NCBI GenBank assembly: GCA_007692605.1
Contig: REBS01000103.1
Location: forward strand, 1 to 62,927
DNA length: 62,927 nt
Reading direction: 5' to 3'
Origin: Gemmatimonadales bacterium
Lineage (GTDB): Bacteria > Gemmatimonadota > Gemmatimonadetes > Longimicrobiales > Gaopeijiaceae
The notes under the pieces were generated by a model, which worked only from the letters and a program-made list of their open reading frames with translations, ran no database searches and was not told the origin of the DNA. This document shows positions 25,796-34,847 of this stretch, piece by piece (the stretch's first letter is position 1; the number at the start of each line of letters is the position of its first letter). The position numbers and the translations under genes were made by a program.

Positions 25796-26595
25796 TGGGC
25801 GCGCCGGAACCCGCCGCGTCCCTTCCCGACGGAGGGCCGGCGATCGAGGTCAACGACCTGACGGTCGCCTACCGGGAGCAGCCGGTGCTCTGGGATATCG
25901 ATCTCGAGGTCCGGCCCGGCGCGCTCACCGCGATCGTGGGACCGAACGGGGCGGGGAAGACCACGCTCATCCAGTCGATCCTGGGGCTCGTGCGGCCCGC
26001 TGCGGGCCGGGTCCGAATTCTGGATCGCACGATCCAGGAGGCTCGAAGCGAGGTCGCGTACGTGCCCCAGAGGGGAACCGTGGACTGGGACTTTCCCACT
26101 TCGGTCCTCGATGTGGTCCTGATGGGCACGTATCGGGAGGTCGGATGGTTCCGACGCCCGGGGCGGCCCGAGCGGATCCGGGCGGTGAGGGCCCTCGAGA
26201 AGGTCGGGATGGAGGCCTACCAGGACCGGCAGATCCGTCAGCTTTCGGGGGGGCAGCAGCAGCGGGTGTTCCTGGCCCGGGCGCTGGTGCAGGAAGCTCG
26301 GATCTACCTGATGGACGAGCCCTTCCAGGGGGTCGACGCGCGCACCGAGACGGCGATCGTCGAGGTGCTGCGTGAGCTGCGTGACCGGGGGGACACGGTC
26401 GTGGCGGTCCATCACGCACTGCAGACCGTGCCGGAGTACTTCGATGACGTGGTGATCCTCAATGTGCGGAGGATCGCGTCGGGTCCGGTGAGCGAGGTCT
26501 TCACCGAAGATAATCTTCGTGTCGCGTACGGGGGCCGCGTTCCCTTCCTGCAGGCAGTCTCGGACGCGCCGGTGGCCGACCTTCCGGAGAGCTGA
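25795..26595 (+). CDS. Metal ABC transporter ATP-binding protein (TroB/ZnuC type)
   Basis: A 266-residue ATPase. Walker A is GPNGAGKT (residues 49-56), signature [19 protein letters not shown], Walker [13 protein letters not shown] and the H-loop [30 protein letters not shown] is the usual Q-loop region of Mn/Zn importers. Two adjacent starts exist, GTG at 25792 and ATG at 25795, both overlapping the previous stop; I chose the ATG. It powers uptake through the two permeases that follow. Confidence 0.95.
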   Translation: MGAPEPAASLPDGGPAIEVNDLTVAYREQPVLWDIDLEVRPGALTAIVGPNGAGKTTLIQSILGLVRPAAGRVRILDRTIQEARSEVAYVPQRGTVDWDFPTSVLDVVLMGTYREVGWFRRPGRPERIRAVRALEKVGMEAYQDRQIRQLSGGQQQRVFLARALVQEARIYLMDEPFQGVDARTETAIVEVLRELRDRGDTVVAVHHALQTVPEYFDDVVILNVRRIASGPVSEVFTEDNLRVAYGGRVPFLQAVSDAPVADLPES

Positions 26596-26597
26596 GA

Positions 26598-27731
26598 GTG
26601 CTCGAGGCGCTGCAGGTCTTCCTCTTCGACTACACCTTTCGCACCGTGGCGCTGGGGGCCGCGGCGCTCGGGGCGGTGGCGGGTGCCCTCGGGTGCTTCG
26701 CGGTGCTCCGGCGCCAGAGCCTTCTGGGCGACGCGATCGCCCACGCGGCACTTCCGGGAATCGGGCTTGCCTTCCTCCTGACGGGAAGCCGGGCCACCCC
26801 GGTGCTCGTGCTCGGTGCCGCACTGGCCGGCTGGATCGGAACGCTGGCCGTAATGGGGATCGTGCGGGGTGCCCGGCTCCCGGAGGACACGGCGCTGGGG
26901 ATCGTGCTCTCGGTCTTCTTCGGATTCGGTCTGGTGATCCTGACCTTCGTGCAGCGGCTTCCGCTGGCGTCGCAGGCCGGACTCGAGACCTTCCTGTGGG
27001 GGCAGGCTGCCACCCTCATGGCCGCCGATGTCCAGATGATCATTATCGTCGGGGCGGGCGCACTCGCACTCCTGGCGCTCTTCTGGAAGGAGTTCAAGGT
27101 CCTCACCTTCGACGGGGCCTTCGCGGCGAGTCTGGGGGTGCCGGTGCGGCGGGTGGAGTTTCTCCTGACGTCGCTCCTGGTAGTCGCGATCGTGCTCGGG
27201 CTGCAGACCGTCGGGGTCGTTCTCATGAGTGCGCTCGTGGTGGCCCCCGCCGCCGCGGCGCGTCAGTGGGTCGATTCGCTCGGGCTGATGGTGCTTCTGG
27301 CGGCGGGACTCGGGGCGCTGGCGGGGGTGGTCGGTGTCGGGTTCAGCAGCGCCGGATCGGGGATTCCGACCGGACCCGTGATCGTCCTGGTCGCGAGCGC
27401 GATCGTCGGGATATCGCTGCTCGCGGCGCCCGGACGAGGGCTCCTGGCGGAGGTGGTGAGACAACGCCGGGTGGGGCGGCGAATTCGTGCCGACGCGGTG
27501 CTCGCCGACCTATACGCGCTGGCCATGCAGCACGAGGACCGTCGCTACGGGCATCCGGTGGCGACGCTGCGGGCGATGCGGCGGGGTGAGGTCGGGATCG
27601 AGCGCAGCCTCGAGACGCTGGGCGAACAGGGCTGGGCCCGCGAACTCCGGCCTGGATCCTGGGGACTCACGCCCGAGGGCGAGAAGCGTGCCCGAACCCG
27701 CTTTCTGGACCCCGACGAGGAGCCGTCGTGA
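26598..27731 (+). CDS. Metal ABC permease (TroC type) fused to a C-terminal DtxR-like winged-helix domain
   Basis: A 377-residue protein. Residues ~1-285 are an ABC-3 permease with about eight helices: RRQSLLGDAIAHAALPGIGLAF, the coupling phrase FKVLTFDGAFAASLGVPV, and VGVVLMSALVVAPAAAARQW. After the last helix (LLAAPGRGLLAEVVRQRR), residues ~300-377 form a soluble winged-helix domain. It reads LADLYALAMQHEDRRYGHPV, IERSLETLGEQGWAREL, then WGLTPEGEKRARTRF, like the N-terminal DNA-binding part of DtxR/MntR. Fusions of this type are known in chlamydial YtgCR, where the regulator is released. GTG start 2 bases after the ATPase; overlaps the second permease (GTGA). Confidence 0.9.
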   Translation: MLEALQVFLFDYTFRTVALGAAALGAVAGALGCFAVLRRQSLLGDAIAHAALPGIGLAFLLTGSRATPVLVLGAALAGWIGTLAVMGIVRGARLPEDTALGIVLSVFFGFGLVILTFVQRLPLASQAGLETFLWGQAATLMAADVQMIIIVGAGALALLALFWKEFKVLTFDGAFAASLGVPVRRVEFLLTSLLVVAIVLGLQTVGVVLMSALVVAPAAAARQWVDSLGLMVLLAAGLGALAGVVGVGFSSAGSGIPTGPVIVLVASAIVGISLLAAPGRGLLAEVVRQRRVGRRIRADAVLADLYALAMQHEDRRYGHPVATLRAMRRGEVGIERSLETLGEQGWARELRPGSWGLTPEGEKRARTRFLDPDEEPS

Positions 27732-28840
27732 GCGGCCTCGATTTCGAGATCCAGCTTCTCGCGGTCGTGGTTTCGGTGGCCTGTGCGCTCCCGGGGGTGT
27801 TCCTGGTGCTCCGGAGGATGGCCCTGCTCTCGGATGCCATCTCCCACTCCATCCTGCTCGGGATCGTCCTGGCCTTCTTCTGGGTCCAGGACCTGAACTC
27901 TCCGATCCTGATCCTGGCCGCCGCGGCCACGGGGCTCCTGATGGTGGCGATGGTCGAGGCGCTTCACGCCACCCGGAGGGTGAAGGAGGACGCCGCCATC
28001 GCCCTCGTCTTCCCGGCGCTCTTCTCCCTCGCGGTCCTCCTGATTTCACGGTACGCGGGAAATGTCCACCTCGATGTCGACGCCGTGCTCCTGGGGGAGA
28101 TCGCCTTTGCGCCTTTTCGTCGGCTCGAGGTCGGGGGCCACGACCTTGGGCCCCGGTCGCTCTGGATGATGGGAGGAATCCTGGCGCTCAATCTTCTCTT
28201 TCTCATGGCCTTCTACAAGGAGCTCAAGGTCTCGACCTTCGATGCGGGGCTCGCCGCGGCGATGGGCTTCTCGCCGGTGCTCATTCAGTACGCGTTCATG
28301 GGGCTGGTATCGGTCACGGCGGTCGGGGCCTTCGACGCGGTGGGCTCGATCCTCGTGGTGGCGCTCATGATCGCTCCCCCCGCCTCGGCCCGGCTGCTGA
28401 CCGACCGGCTGCCCCTGATGATCGGGTTGAGCGCGCTGCTCGCCGCGGTCTCGGCGGTGTCGGGATTCTGGATCGCAAGGGGGCTCGATGCGTCGATTGC
28501 CGGGTCGATGGCGACGGCCGCAGGACTCGTGTTCCTCCTCTCGATGCTCCTGGCGCCCGACCGGGGGGTCGTCGCGAGCCTGCTCCGGCGGCGGCGTCAG
28601 AAGGTTTCCTTCGCCCGCCTGATGCTGACGATCCACCTGCTGAATCATGAGCACAGCCCGGCGGCTGCCGAGGAGAATCGGCTGGGACACCTGTCGGCAC
28701 ACCTGCGGTGGAGCCCGGACTTCGCACGCCAGGTGGCCGACCGTGCCGAGCGGGACGGGTTCCTCGATCGGGGTGAGGGAGACCGGCTGCATCTCACGCC
28801 GCTCGGACGGGAGGCCGCCCGGCATTTCATGACGCGCTGA
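27728..28840 (+). CDS. Second metal ABC permease (TroD type), also with a C-terminal winged-helix domain
   Basis: A 370-residue ABC-3 permease starting at GTG within GTGA. The membrane part includes LRRMALLSDAISHSILLGIVLAF, FYKELKVSTFDAGLAAAMGF and VGSILVVALMIAPPASARLL. From about residue 295 a cytosolic winged-helix-like domain follows: RLMLTIHLLNHE, NRLGHLSAHLRWSPDFARQV, ERDGFLDRGE, then LHLTPLGREAARHFM. Its layout parallels the domain on the first permease, but the sequence is diverged, so the two might form a heterodimeric unit. No separate DtxR/MntR gene is present in the window. Confidence 0.88.
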   Translation: MSGLDFEIQLLAVVVSVACALPGVFLVLRRMALLSDAISHSILLGIVLAFFWVQDLNSPILILAAAATGLLMVAMVEALHATRRVKEDAAIALVFPALFSLAVLLISRYAGNVHLDVDAVLLGEIAFAPFRRLEVGGHDLGPRSLWMMGGILALNLLFLMAFYKELKVSTFDAGLAAAMGFSPVLIQYAFMGLVSVTAVGAFDAVGSILVVALMIAPPASARLLTDRLPLMIGLSALLAAVSAVSGFWIARGLDASIAGSMATAAGLVFLLSMLLAPDRGVVASLLRRRRQKVSFARLMLTIHLLNHEHSPAAAEENRLGHLSAHLRWSPDFARQVADRAERDGFLDRGEGDRLHLTPLGREAARHFMTR

Positions 28841-28883
28841 CGACACCCGCCGGAGGGATTTGGCGAATTGCTCGATCTTCTCT

Positions 28884-28891
28884 TACCTTCC
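28884..28891 (+). promoter_or_regulatory. -10-like box before gspE (TACCTTCC)
   Basis: TACCTTCC follows TTTG at 28859-28862 by 21 bases and lies about 100 bases before the GTG start. It has the same shape as the boxes before groES, recN and murB. The ~100-base leader can form an ACACG/CGTGT stem but matches no riboswitch that I recognise. Confidence 0.35.
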
Positions 28892-28989
28892 GACGGCCCA
28901 CTTCCACCTCGGAGAGAGGGGCACTCGAACACGAGGGGCGGACGTCTCCGTGTACGGTATCCTTCGAAAATCCTGGAGAGCTCGACCCG

Positions 28990-31083
28990 GTGACATCGAC
29001 GCATTGGCTCTTCCGCGTAGCTGAGCGGGCGGGCATGGACGCTTCCGGAACGCCGTCGATCGCGCCTTCGACCCCCGTTCGGGAAGCATGGAACCCGGTG
29101 GTGAGAGCGCTCGGCGTCGACGACCATCGGCTCGCGAGCGCGGTGGCGTCGCATTTCCGCCTCGATCTGGCCGACTTCGGGCTTTCGGACCCTTCCGCGT
29201 CCGAGGTCATTCCCGAGTCGGTGGCCCGCAAGCACCACGTATTCCCCCTGACCCTCACCGACCGCCAGATCACGGTCGCAACCTGCGACCCCACCGACCT
29301 CGACGCCGAGCGTTCGCTGGGCTTCGCGTCGGGGCGTACGGTCGTGTTCCGAGTGGCCTCGCCACAGCAGATTCGGGATGCTCTGGACGGGTCCTTCTCC
29401 CCGGAGCGCTCGGTCGAGGCGCTTCTCAGCAATCTGGACGTCTCCGGGGTCGATGAGGCCGCGGGCTTTCAGGTGGTCGAGGAGCGCGGCCCGGAGTCGT
29501 TGGCGGCCGCGGACGTGGAATCGGGGCCGGTGACCAAGCTCGCGAACCTGATCATCCGGGATGGGATCGAGGTGGGGGCATCGGACATTCACATCGAGCC
29601 CGGTCGCGGGAAGGGGCATGTGAGGATCCGGGTCGATGGCGTGCTTCGACAGCACATGGAGCTTCCCATGCCCGCCCTCAATCGGGTGATCTCGAGGATC
29701 AAGATCCTTTCGAAGCTCGACATCACCGACCGGCTGCGACCGCAGGACGGAAAGGCGCGGGTGCAGGTGAGAAACAGCGGGTACGACCTGCGCGTATCGA
29801 CGATTCCGTCGTCCGGATCCGAGAAGTGCGTGATCCGGATTCTCGCCTCGACGCAGACCTTCACCCTCGAGGGGCTCGGAATCCCGACCGTGGAGCTGGA
29901 ACGGTTCCGGCAGCTCCTCGGCCACCGGGAGGGGGTCGTGCTCGTGACCGGGCCCACGGGATCGGGGAAGACCACGTCGCTCTACGGTGCCCTGCGGGAG
30001 TTGGCCGACGGGAAGGTCAACATCATGACGGTCGAGGACCCGGTCGAGTACGACCTGCCCGCGATCACGCAGATCCAGGTCGAGACCAAGCAGGGGGTGA
30101 CCTTCGCCGGCGCGCTTCGGGCGATCCTGCGTCAGGACCCGGATGTGATCCTGGTCGGTGAGATCCGCGATCGCGAGACGGCGGAGACCGCGGCACAGGC
30201 CGCGCTGACCGGGCATCTCGTTCTGGCCACGGTGCACGCCAACGATGCCGTCGCGGCGGTGGCCCGGCTCGCCGACCTCGGTCTGCAGCACTCGACGGTG
30301 GCGACCGCGCTGCGGGGCACACTCGCCCAGCGGCTTCTCCGTCGGGTGTGCTCGGCCTGCGCGGAGCCGGTGCGAGGCTCGCTGACCCCCGAGGAGCAGG
30401 AGCTGGCCGGACGGCTGGACACCGAGCCTCTCGTGCGGGCGGTGGGGTGCTCCGAGTGCGGCTTCACCGGATATCGCGGGCGTCTCCCGGTGCTCGAGGT
30501 CATGTTCATCGATCCCCGGATCCAGGAGGCCATCGAGCTGCGCAAGGGACACGCGACGCTCCAGCGTCTTGCGATCCAGGGCGGGATGCGCACGATGCGC
30601 GAGGCCGCCCTGGAATTCGTGCGCGAGGGTCGGACCACCCTCGTCGAGGTCGAGCGGGTCATCGGGCAGATGGTCGACCACGAGGAACGCGAAGAGGCGA
30701 AGGGGCCTCCCCGCATACTCGTCGTCGATGACGAAGAGGACGCCCGGCTCCTCGCGACCACGCTGCTTCAGGGCCAGGGGTTCGAGGTGACCGCGGTCGA
30801 GGATGGCCAGGCCGCGATGGACGTCCTGGCCAAGGATCCGGACTGGTCGCTGATGATTCTCGATCTCCGGATGCCCGGAAAGGACGGGCGCGAAGTGTTG
30901 CGGTGGGTCCGGGGTGCCGTCGACACGTCGGCCCTGCCCGTCCTGGTACGCACCGGGAAGGAGGGGGAGGAGTCCGAGGCCGAGCTTCTCGAGGCCGGAG
31001 CCGACGGGTATCTCTCGAAGGGAATCCAGCCCGATCGGTTCATCGCCCGGGTCCGAGCCATTCTGCGTCGAGCCGCCCTCTGA
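28990..31083 (+). CDS. GspE/PilB-family secretion ATPase with C-terminal response-regulator receiver domain
   Basis: A 697-residue protein. The N-terminal MshEN/GspE-N region (residues ~30-150, IPESVARKHHVFPLTLTDRQITVATCDP in two halves) precedes the ATPase. The ATPase has Walker A GPTGSGKTTS, Asp box MTVEDPVEYD, Walker B DPDVILVGEIRDRE, His box GHLVLATVHAND, and a tetracysteine site (CSAC...CSEC). Residues ~575-695 are a REC domain: ILVVDDEEDA, phosphoacceptor D625 in ILDLRMPG, and a K in YLSKG. Such ATPases drive type IV pilus or type II secretion assembly; no other pilus or secretion genes are nearby. GTG start with GGAGAG upstream. Control by phosphorylation is inferred from the intact acceptor. 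Confidence 0.93.
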   Translation: MTSTHWLFRVAERAGMDASGTPSIAPSTPVREAWNPVVRALGVDDHRLASAVASHFRLDLADFGLSDPSASEVIPESVARKHHVFPLTLTDRQITVATCDPTDLDAERSLGFASGRTVVFRVASPQQIRDALDGSFSPERSVEALLSNLDVSGVDEAAGFQVVEERGPESLAAADVESGPVTKLANLIIRDGIEVGASDIHIEPGRGKGHVRIRVDGVLRQHMELPMPALNRVISRIKILSKLDITDRLRPQDGKARVQVRNSGYDLRVSTIPSSGSEKCVIRILASTQTFTLEGLGIPTVELERFRQLLGHREGVVLVTGPTGSGKTTSLYGALRELADGKVNIMTVEDPVEYDLPAITQIQVETKQGVTFAGALRAILRQDPDVILVGEIRDRETAETAAQAALTGHLVLATVHANDAVAAVARLADLGLQHSTVATALRGTLAQRLLRRVCSACAEPVRGSLTPEEQELAGRLDTEPLVRAVGCSECGFTGYRGRLPVLEVMFIDPRIQEAIELRKGHATLQRLAIQGGMRTMREAALEFVREGRTTLVEVERVIGQMVDHEEREEAKGPPRILVVDDEEDARLLATTLLQGQGFEVTAVEDGQAAMDVLAKDPDWSLMILDLRMPGKDGREVLRWVRGAVDTSALPVLVRTGKEGEESEAELLEAGADGYLSKGIQPDRFIARVRAILRRAAL

Positions 31084-31206
31084 TTCGGACCTCGATCCGA
31101 GAATTGACACCCTGAGGGGTGACTGCGAAGTTAAGAGGCTTGGCAGAGGGGCCCCCTGACGGGAGTCCCGTCGTCCGCTCATCTTCTGAAGGTTCAACAC
31201 GCAGAT

Positions 31207-32898
31207 ATGTTCAAATCCATCCGAGCACGGATCCTCCTGATCCTTCTCGTGGTGGGAGCCTCCGGTTGGTATCTCTACAGCAACCACATGGAAACGGGCT
31301 CCCCCATCAAACTGGGTCTCGACCTTCAGGGGGGCATGCACCTCGTCCTCGAGATCGATGACCCCGAGGGCCTCATGTCTCTCGAGGACCGTGCCGATGC
31401 GATCCAGCGGTCGGAGCGCGTCATCCGGAATCGTGTGGACGAACTCGGGGTCGAGGAGCCGATCATTCAGACGGTCGGTCAGGATCGCCTGATCGTCGAG
31501 CTCGCCGGGGTCACCGACGAGGAGCGGGCCAAGGAGCTCGTCGGTACCACCGCGCTGCTCGAATGGAAGCTCGTGCTCAGCACTTCACAGATCGAGGCGG
31601 CGCTGGGGCGACTCGACGCTGCGGTCGTGGCGGCGATCGGTGCCGATTCCATCCGGGCGCTCGGTCGTGATATCGAGATGGCCGAGGAGACGGTCGAGGA
31701 CCTTCTGTTCGGGGGCCAGCCTCCGCCGGAAGAGGAGCTGACCGAGGAGCAGCGGGCGCTGCAGGAGGAGCTCGAGGAAGCCGAGGATCCGGAGGCGCTG
31801 CAGGAGCTCGAAGAGGAGCTGGAGCAGCTGACCGAAGATGAGCGGCTCCTTCGTCCCTTCTCCTCGCTGCTTCTCGACTCGGGACAGCCGGGCGAGTTCC
31901 TGGTGACCACCGAGGACTACCAGGTGGCCCGGATGTTCACGGAGCTTCCCCAGTTCCAGGCTGCCCTCCCCCGCGGGGTGACGGTGCAGTGGGGCTGGCA
32001 GCCGCAGGCGTTCGGCGGCCGACTCTACCGCCAGCTCTACGTGCTCGAGCGCGACGCCTTCCTCACCGGGGACATGCTCGAAGACGCCAGCTCGGCCCGG
32101 GATCAGCAGTTCAACCAGCCGATCGTGCAGTTCGAGCTGTCTCGTGCCGGTGGCCGGCTGTTCGGCGACCTGACCGGTCAGAACATCGGGGAGCGGATCG
32201 CGATCATCTTGGACCGCGAGGTCGTGAGCGCTCCCACGGTGCGCGCGCAGATCCGCACCCGGGGTCAGATCGAACTCGGCGGGTCTTCGATGGAGGAGGC
32301 CCGTGACCTCGCGCTCGTGCTCCGAGCCGGTGCGCTTCCGGCTCCCTTGCGCATCATGGAGGAGCGGACGGTCGGACCCTCGCTCGGTCAGGACTCGATC
32401 GATCAGGGGATGATCGCGGGGATGATCGGACTGCTCCTCGTGGTCGTAATCATGATCGCGTACTACAAGGTCACGGGGGTTCTGGCGATCGTGGCCCTGA
32501 GCGTCTACATGCTTCTCGTGCTCGGAGGGCTCGCCGCTCTGGGAGCCACCCTCACGGTGCCCGGAATCGCGGGGCTGATCCTCTCGATCGGTATGGCCGT
32601 GGACGCGAACGTGCTGATCTTCGAACGAATACGAGAGGAAGTGGACGCCGGACGAGCGGTTCGAACCGCAGTGGACGAAGGGTTCGGCCACGCGCTGTCG
32701 GCGATTGTCGACGCCAACCTGACGACGCTGATCACGGCTCTGATCCTCTTCCAGTTCGGAACGGGTCCGGTCCGAGGGTTTGCCGTCACCCTCTCGGTCG
32801 GGATCATCGCATCGTTCTTCTCGGCCCTCTACGTGACCCGGACGCTGTACCTGATCTACATCCGGAACAAGAAGGCTCAGGACACCATCAGTATCTGA
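31207..32898 (+). CDS. secD: Protein translocase subunit SecD
   Basis: A 563-residue SecD that, with SecF, uses the proton gradient to aid release of exported proteins. Helix 1 (ILLILLVVGASGWYLYS) is followed by GLDLQGGMHLVLEI, the P1 base, and DRAGGRLFGDLTGQNIG-like P1 head sequences, then five helices with IAGLILSIGMAVDANVLIFERI. Residues ~172-212 are a very acidic Glu/Leu-rich insertion (PPPEEELTEEQRALQEELEE...) longer than in most SecD proteins. TTGACA at 31104 may be the -35 of its promoter. SecF follows after 81 bases. Confidence 0.95.
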   Translation: MFKSIRARILLILLVVGASGWYLYSNHMETGSPIKLGLDLQGGMHLVLEIDDPEGLMSLEDRADAIQRSERVIRNRVDELGVEEPIIQTVGQDRLIVELAGVTDEERAKELVGTTALLEWKLVLSTSQIEAALGRLDAAVVAAIGADSIRALGRDIEMAEETVEDLLFGGQPPPEEELTEEQRALQEELEEAEDPEALQELEEELEQLTEDERLLRPFSSLLLDSGQPGEFLVTTEDYQVARMFTELPQFQAALPRGVTVQWGWQPQAFGGRLYRQLYVLERDAFLTGDMLEDASSARDQQFNQPIVQFELSRAGGRLFGDLTGQNIGERIAIILDREVVSAPTVRAQIRTRGQIELGGSSMEEARDLALVLRAGALPAPLRIMEERTVGPSLGQDSIDQGMIAGMIGLLLVVVIMIAYYKVTGVLAIVALSVYMLLVLGGLAALGATLTVPGIAGLILSIGMAVDANVLIFERIREEVDAGRAVRTAVDEGFGHALSAIVDANLTTLITALILFQFGTGPVRGFAVTLSVGIIASFFSALYVTRTLYLIYIRNKKAQDTISI

Positions 32899-32908
32899 GG
32901 AGTGAACG

Positions 32909-32937
32909 GCCCCCGGGGAAATTCTGCCCCGGGGGGC
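32909..32937 (+). other. GC-rich stem-loop between secD and secF
   Basis: GCCCCCGGGG (32909-32918) can pair with CCCCGGGGGGC (32927-32937) with one bulged G and an 8-base loop. There is no U-run after it, so it is more likely an mRNA-stability or partial attenuation element than a full terminator. Confidence 0.5.
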
Positions 32938-32979
32938 GGTCCGCATCCCCTCCACTAGACCCCCAAGGCTGCACATTAC

Positions 32980-33954
32980 ATGAGATTTTTCAAGGACGCG
33001 AGCTACCAGTTCATCGAGAAGCGGCGTAAGGCCTACGTGGTCTCCGCCGTGGTGATCGTACTGGGGCTGGGTGCGATGCTCTTCAACGTCGTCAGCATCG
33101 GAAGCTGGGTCGATTACGGTATCGACTTCACCGGTGGCACCGTCATGGTCTTCGAGTTCGAAGAAGAGACGTCGGCCGCGGATCTGCGGGAAGCGCTCGG
33201 CGGGGCCCAGGCCCCCTCGATTGCCGAGTTCGGTGCCGACAACCAATACATCGTCCGCGCTCCACTCGCCGAGGACACCGATGACATCGAGGTCGTCTCC
33301 CGAGCGCTGCGGGCGCAACTCGACGCGTCGGAGAGTGTCGGAGCGTACCAGGTAATCCAGACGGACATCGTGGGGGCGAAGATCGGAGAGGAGCTCACGC
33401 AGCAGGCGCTTCTCGCGATCCTCTTTTCCTTCGTCCTGACCCTGATCTACATCGCCTTCCGCTTCGAATTCCGGTTTGGTCTGGCCTCGATCGTCGCCAC
33501 CACCCACGACATCCTGATCACGCTGGGCTTCCTGGCGCTCTTCCGGATCGAGATCTCGCTGCCGACCGTGGCGGCGATTCTTACGATCGTCGGGTACTCT
33601 CTGAACGACACGATCGTCGTGTTCGACCGGATCCGGGAAAATCTCAACAAGAAGGGCGGGCGCCGTGAGAATCCCATCACGTTGATCGACCGATCGATCA
33701 ACGAGGTGCTGCCGCGCACGGTGATGACCTCGGGCACCACCCTCGCGGTGCTCCTCTCGCTCCTGATCCTTGGCGGTGCCGTCATCAGGGACTTCACGAT
33801 CGTTCTGATCCTCGGAGTCGTGATCGGTACGTACTCCTCGATCTTCGTCGCCTCGCCCGCGCTGCTCGAGATCCAGAAGCGATGGGAGAAGAAGGACAAG
33901 AAGAAGAAGCGGGGCGCCACGGCCCGGAAGAGTCGCAAGGCGATTCCGGTCTGA
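32980..33954 (+). CDS. secF: Protein translocase subunit SecF
   Basis: A 324-residue partner of SecD. Six helices; IDFTGGTVMVFEF after helix 1, then EFRFGLASIVATTHDILITLGF and GYSLNDTIVVFDRIREN, the SecF signatures. The C-terminus is a lysine-rich tail (EKKDKKKKRGATARKSRK) that probably contacts membrane or ribosome surfaces. It runs in the same direction as secD with a stem-loop between them. Confidence 0.95.
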   Translation: MRFFKDASYQFIEKRRKAYVVSAVVIVLGLGAMLFNVVSIGSWVDYGIDFTGGTVMVFEFEEETSAADLREALGGAQAPSIAEFGADNQYIVRAPLAEDTDDIEVVSRALRAQLDASESVGAYQVIQTDIVGAKIGEELTQQALLAILFSFVLTLIYIAFRFEFRFGLASIVATTHDILITLGFLALFRIEISLPTVAAILTIVGYSLNDTIVVFDRIRENLNKKGGRRENPITLIDRSINEVLPRTVMTSGTTLAVLLSLLILGGAVIRDFTIVLILGVVIGTYSSIFVASPALLEIQKRWEKKDKKKKRGATARKSRKAIPV

Positions 33955-34025
33955 GGACCACCGGGCCCACGGGCGGCCCGATCGCTCCCTTCTCGACCGT
34001 CGGATCCAGGGGACCACCGCACTCG

Positions 34026-34847
34026 ATGATCATCGACACGCACTGCCATCTGACCGCATCTCCCTTCGGGGACGACCTCGACGAGGTCCTGACGAGGGCG
34101 GCGGAAGCGGGCGTCGGTGCCGTGATCAGCATCGCGTCGGATCTCGAGGACGCCGAACAGGTCGCGACCCTCTGCGTGCAGGGGTCGGACGGGCACCGGA
34201 ACGGCCCGGAGATCTTCGGGACCGCGGGAGTTCACCCGCACCAGGTCGGAGACCTGCCCGCGGTCGCCGGGGCAAAGGACGACGTTCTGGCCGCTCTCCG
34301 TCAGCGTCTCTCGGCACCGGGAATCGTGGCACTCGGTGAGTGCGGGCTGGATTTTCACTACGACTTCTCGCCCCGCGACGTGCAGTTCCGCTGGTTCGAA
34401 GCCCAGCTCGAACTGGCCGGAGAGCTGGGACTCCCCGTGGTCGTGCACTGCCGCGAGGCCGAGGCCGAGATGACCTCGATCGTGCGATCGGCGGGAGAGG
34501 CGGGGGTCCGCGGGGTCCTGCACTGCTTCCCCGGAGACCTCTCGCTCCTCGAGGCCGCGATGGACGCCGGCTGGTTCGTCTCCTTCACGGGGATCGTCAC
34601 CTTCCGCAGCTTCCAGGGGGACGAGGCCGTGCGGGCGGTGCCGTCGGACCGGTACTTCGTCGAGACCGATGGACCTTACCTGGCTCCGATCCCGCACCGG
34701 GGCCGCCGAAACGAGCCCGCCTTCGTGCGCCACACCATCGATCGTATTGCGGAGCTTCGCGGGGAATCCGTCGAGGCGGTGATCGAGCGCACGACCGAGA
34801 CGGCCGAGACATTCTTCGGCTTCGAGGCCCGCTCCGGGTCCCGATGA
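34026..34847 (+). CDS. tatD: TatD-family metal-dependent deoxyribonuclease
   Basis: A 273-residue TIM-barrel hydrolase: MIIDTHCHL (first metal ligands), GECGLDFHYDFSPRDVQ, VVVHCREAE, LHCFPG and FVETDGPYLAP with the last Asp, all the TatD metal-site motifs. Acts as a 3'-5' DNA/RNA exonuclease or in DNA repair in characterised members. The ATG at 34026 gives the exact family N-terminus. The stop overlaps the ATG of mutL (ATGA). Confidence 0.95.
   Translation: MIIDTHCHLTASPFGDDLDEVLTRAAEAGVGAVISIASDLEDAEQVATLCVQGSDGHRNGPEIFGTAGVHPHQVGDLPAVAGAKDDVLAALRQRLSAPGIVALGECGLDFHYDFSPRDVQFRWFEAQLELAGELGLPVVVHCREAEAEMTSIVRSAGEAGVRGVLHCFPGDLSLLEAAMDAGWFVSFTGIVTFRSFQGDEAVRAVPSDRYFVETDGPYLAPIPHRGRRNEPAFVRHTIDRIAELRGESVEAVIERTTETAETFFGFEARSGSR

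Noticed and set aside
28892-28989. c-di-GMP riboswitch before the GspE-REC gene
   Set aside because: Only a short ACACG/CGTGT stem is present; conserved riboswitch core bases were not found.
31585-34017. An 810-codon minus-strand frame
   Set aside because: Antisense to secD and secF; highly charged, no recognisable domain.
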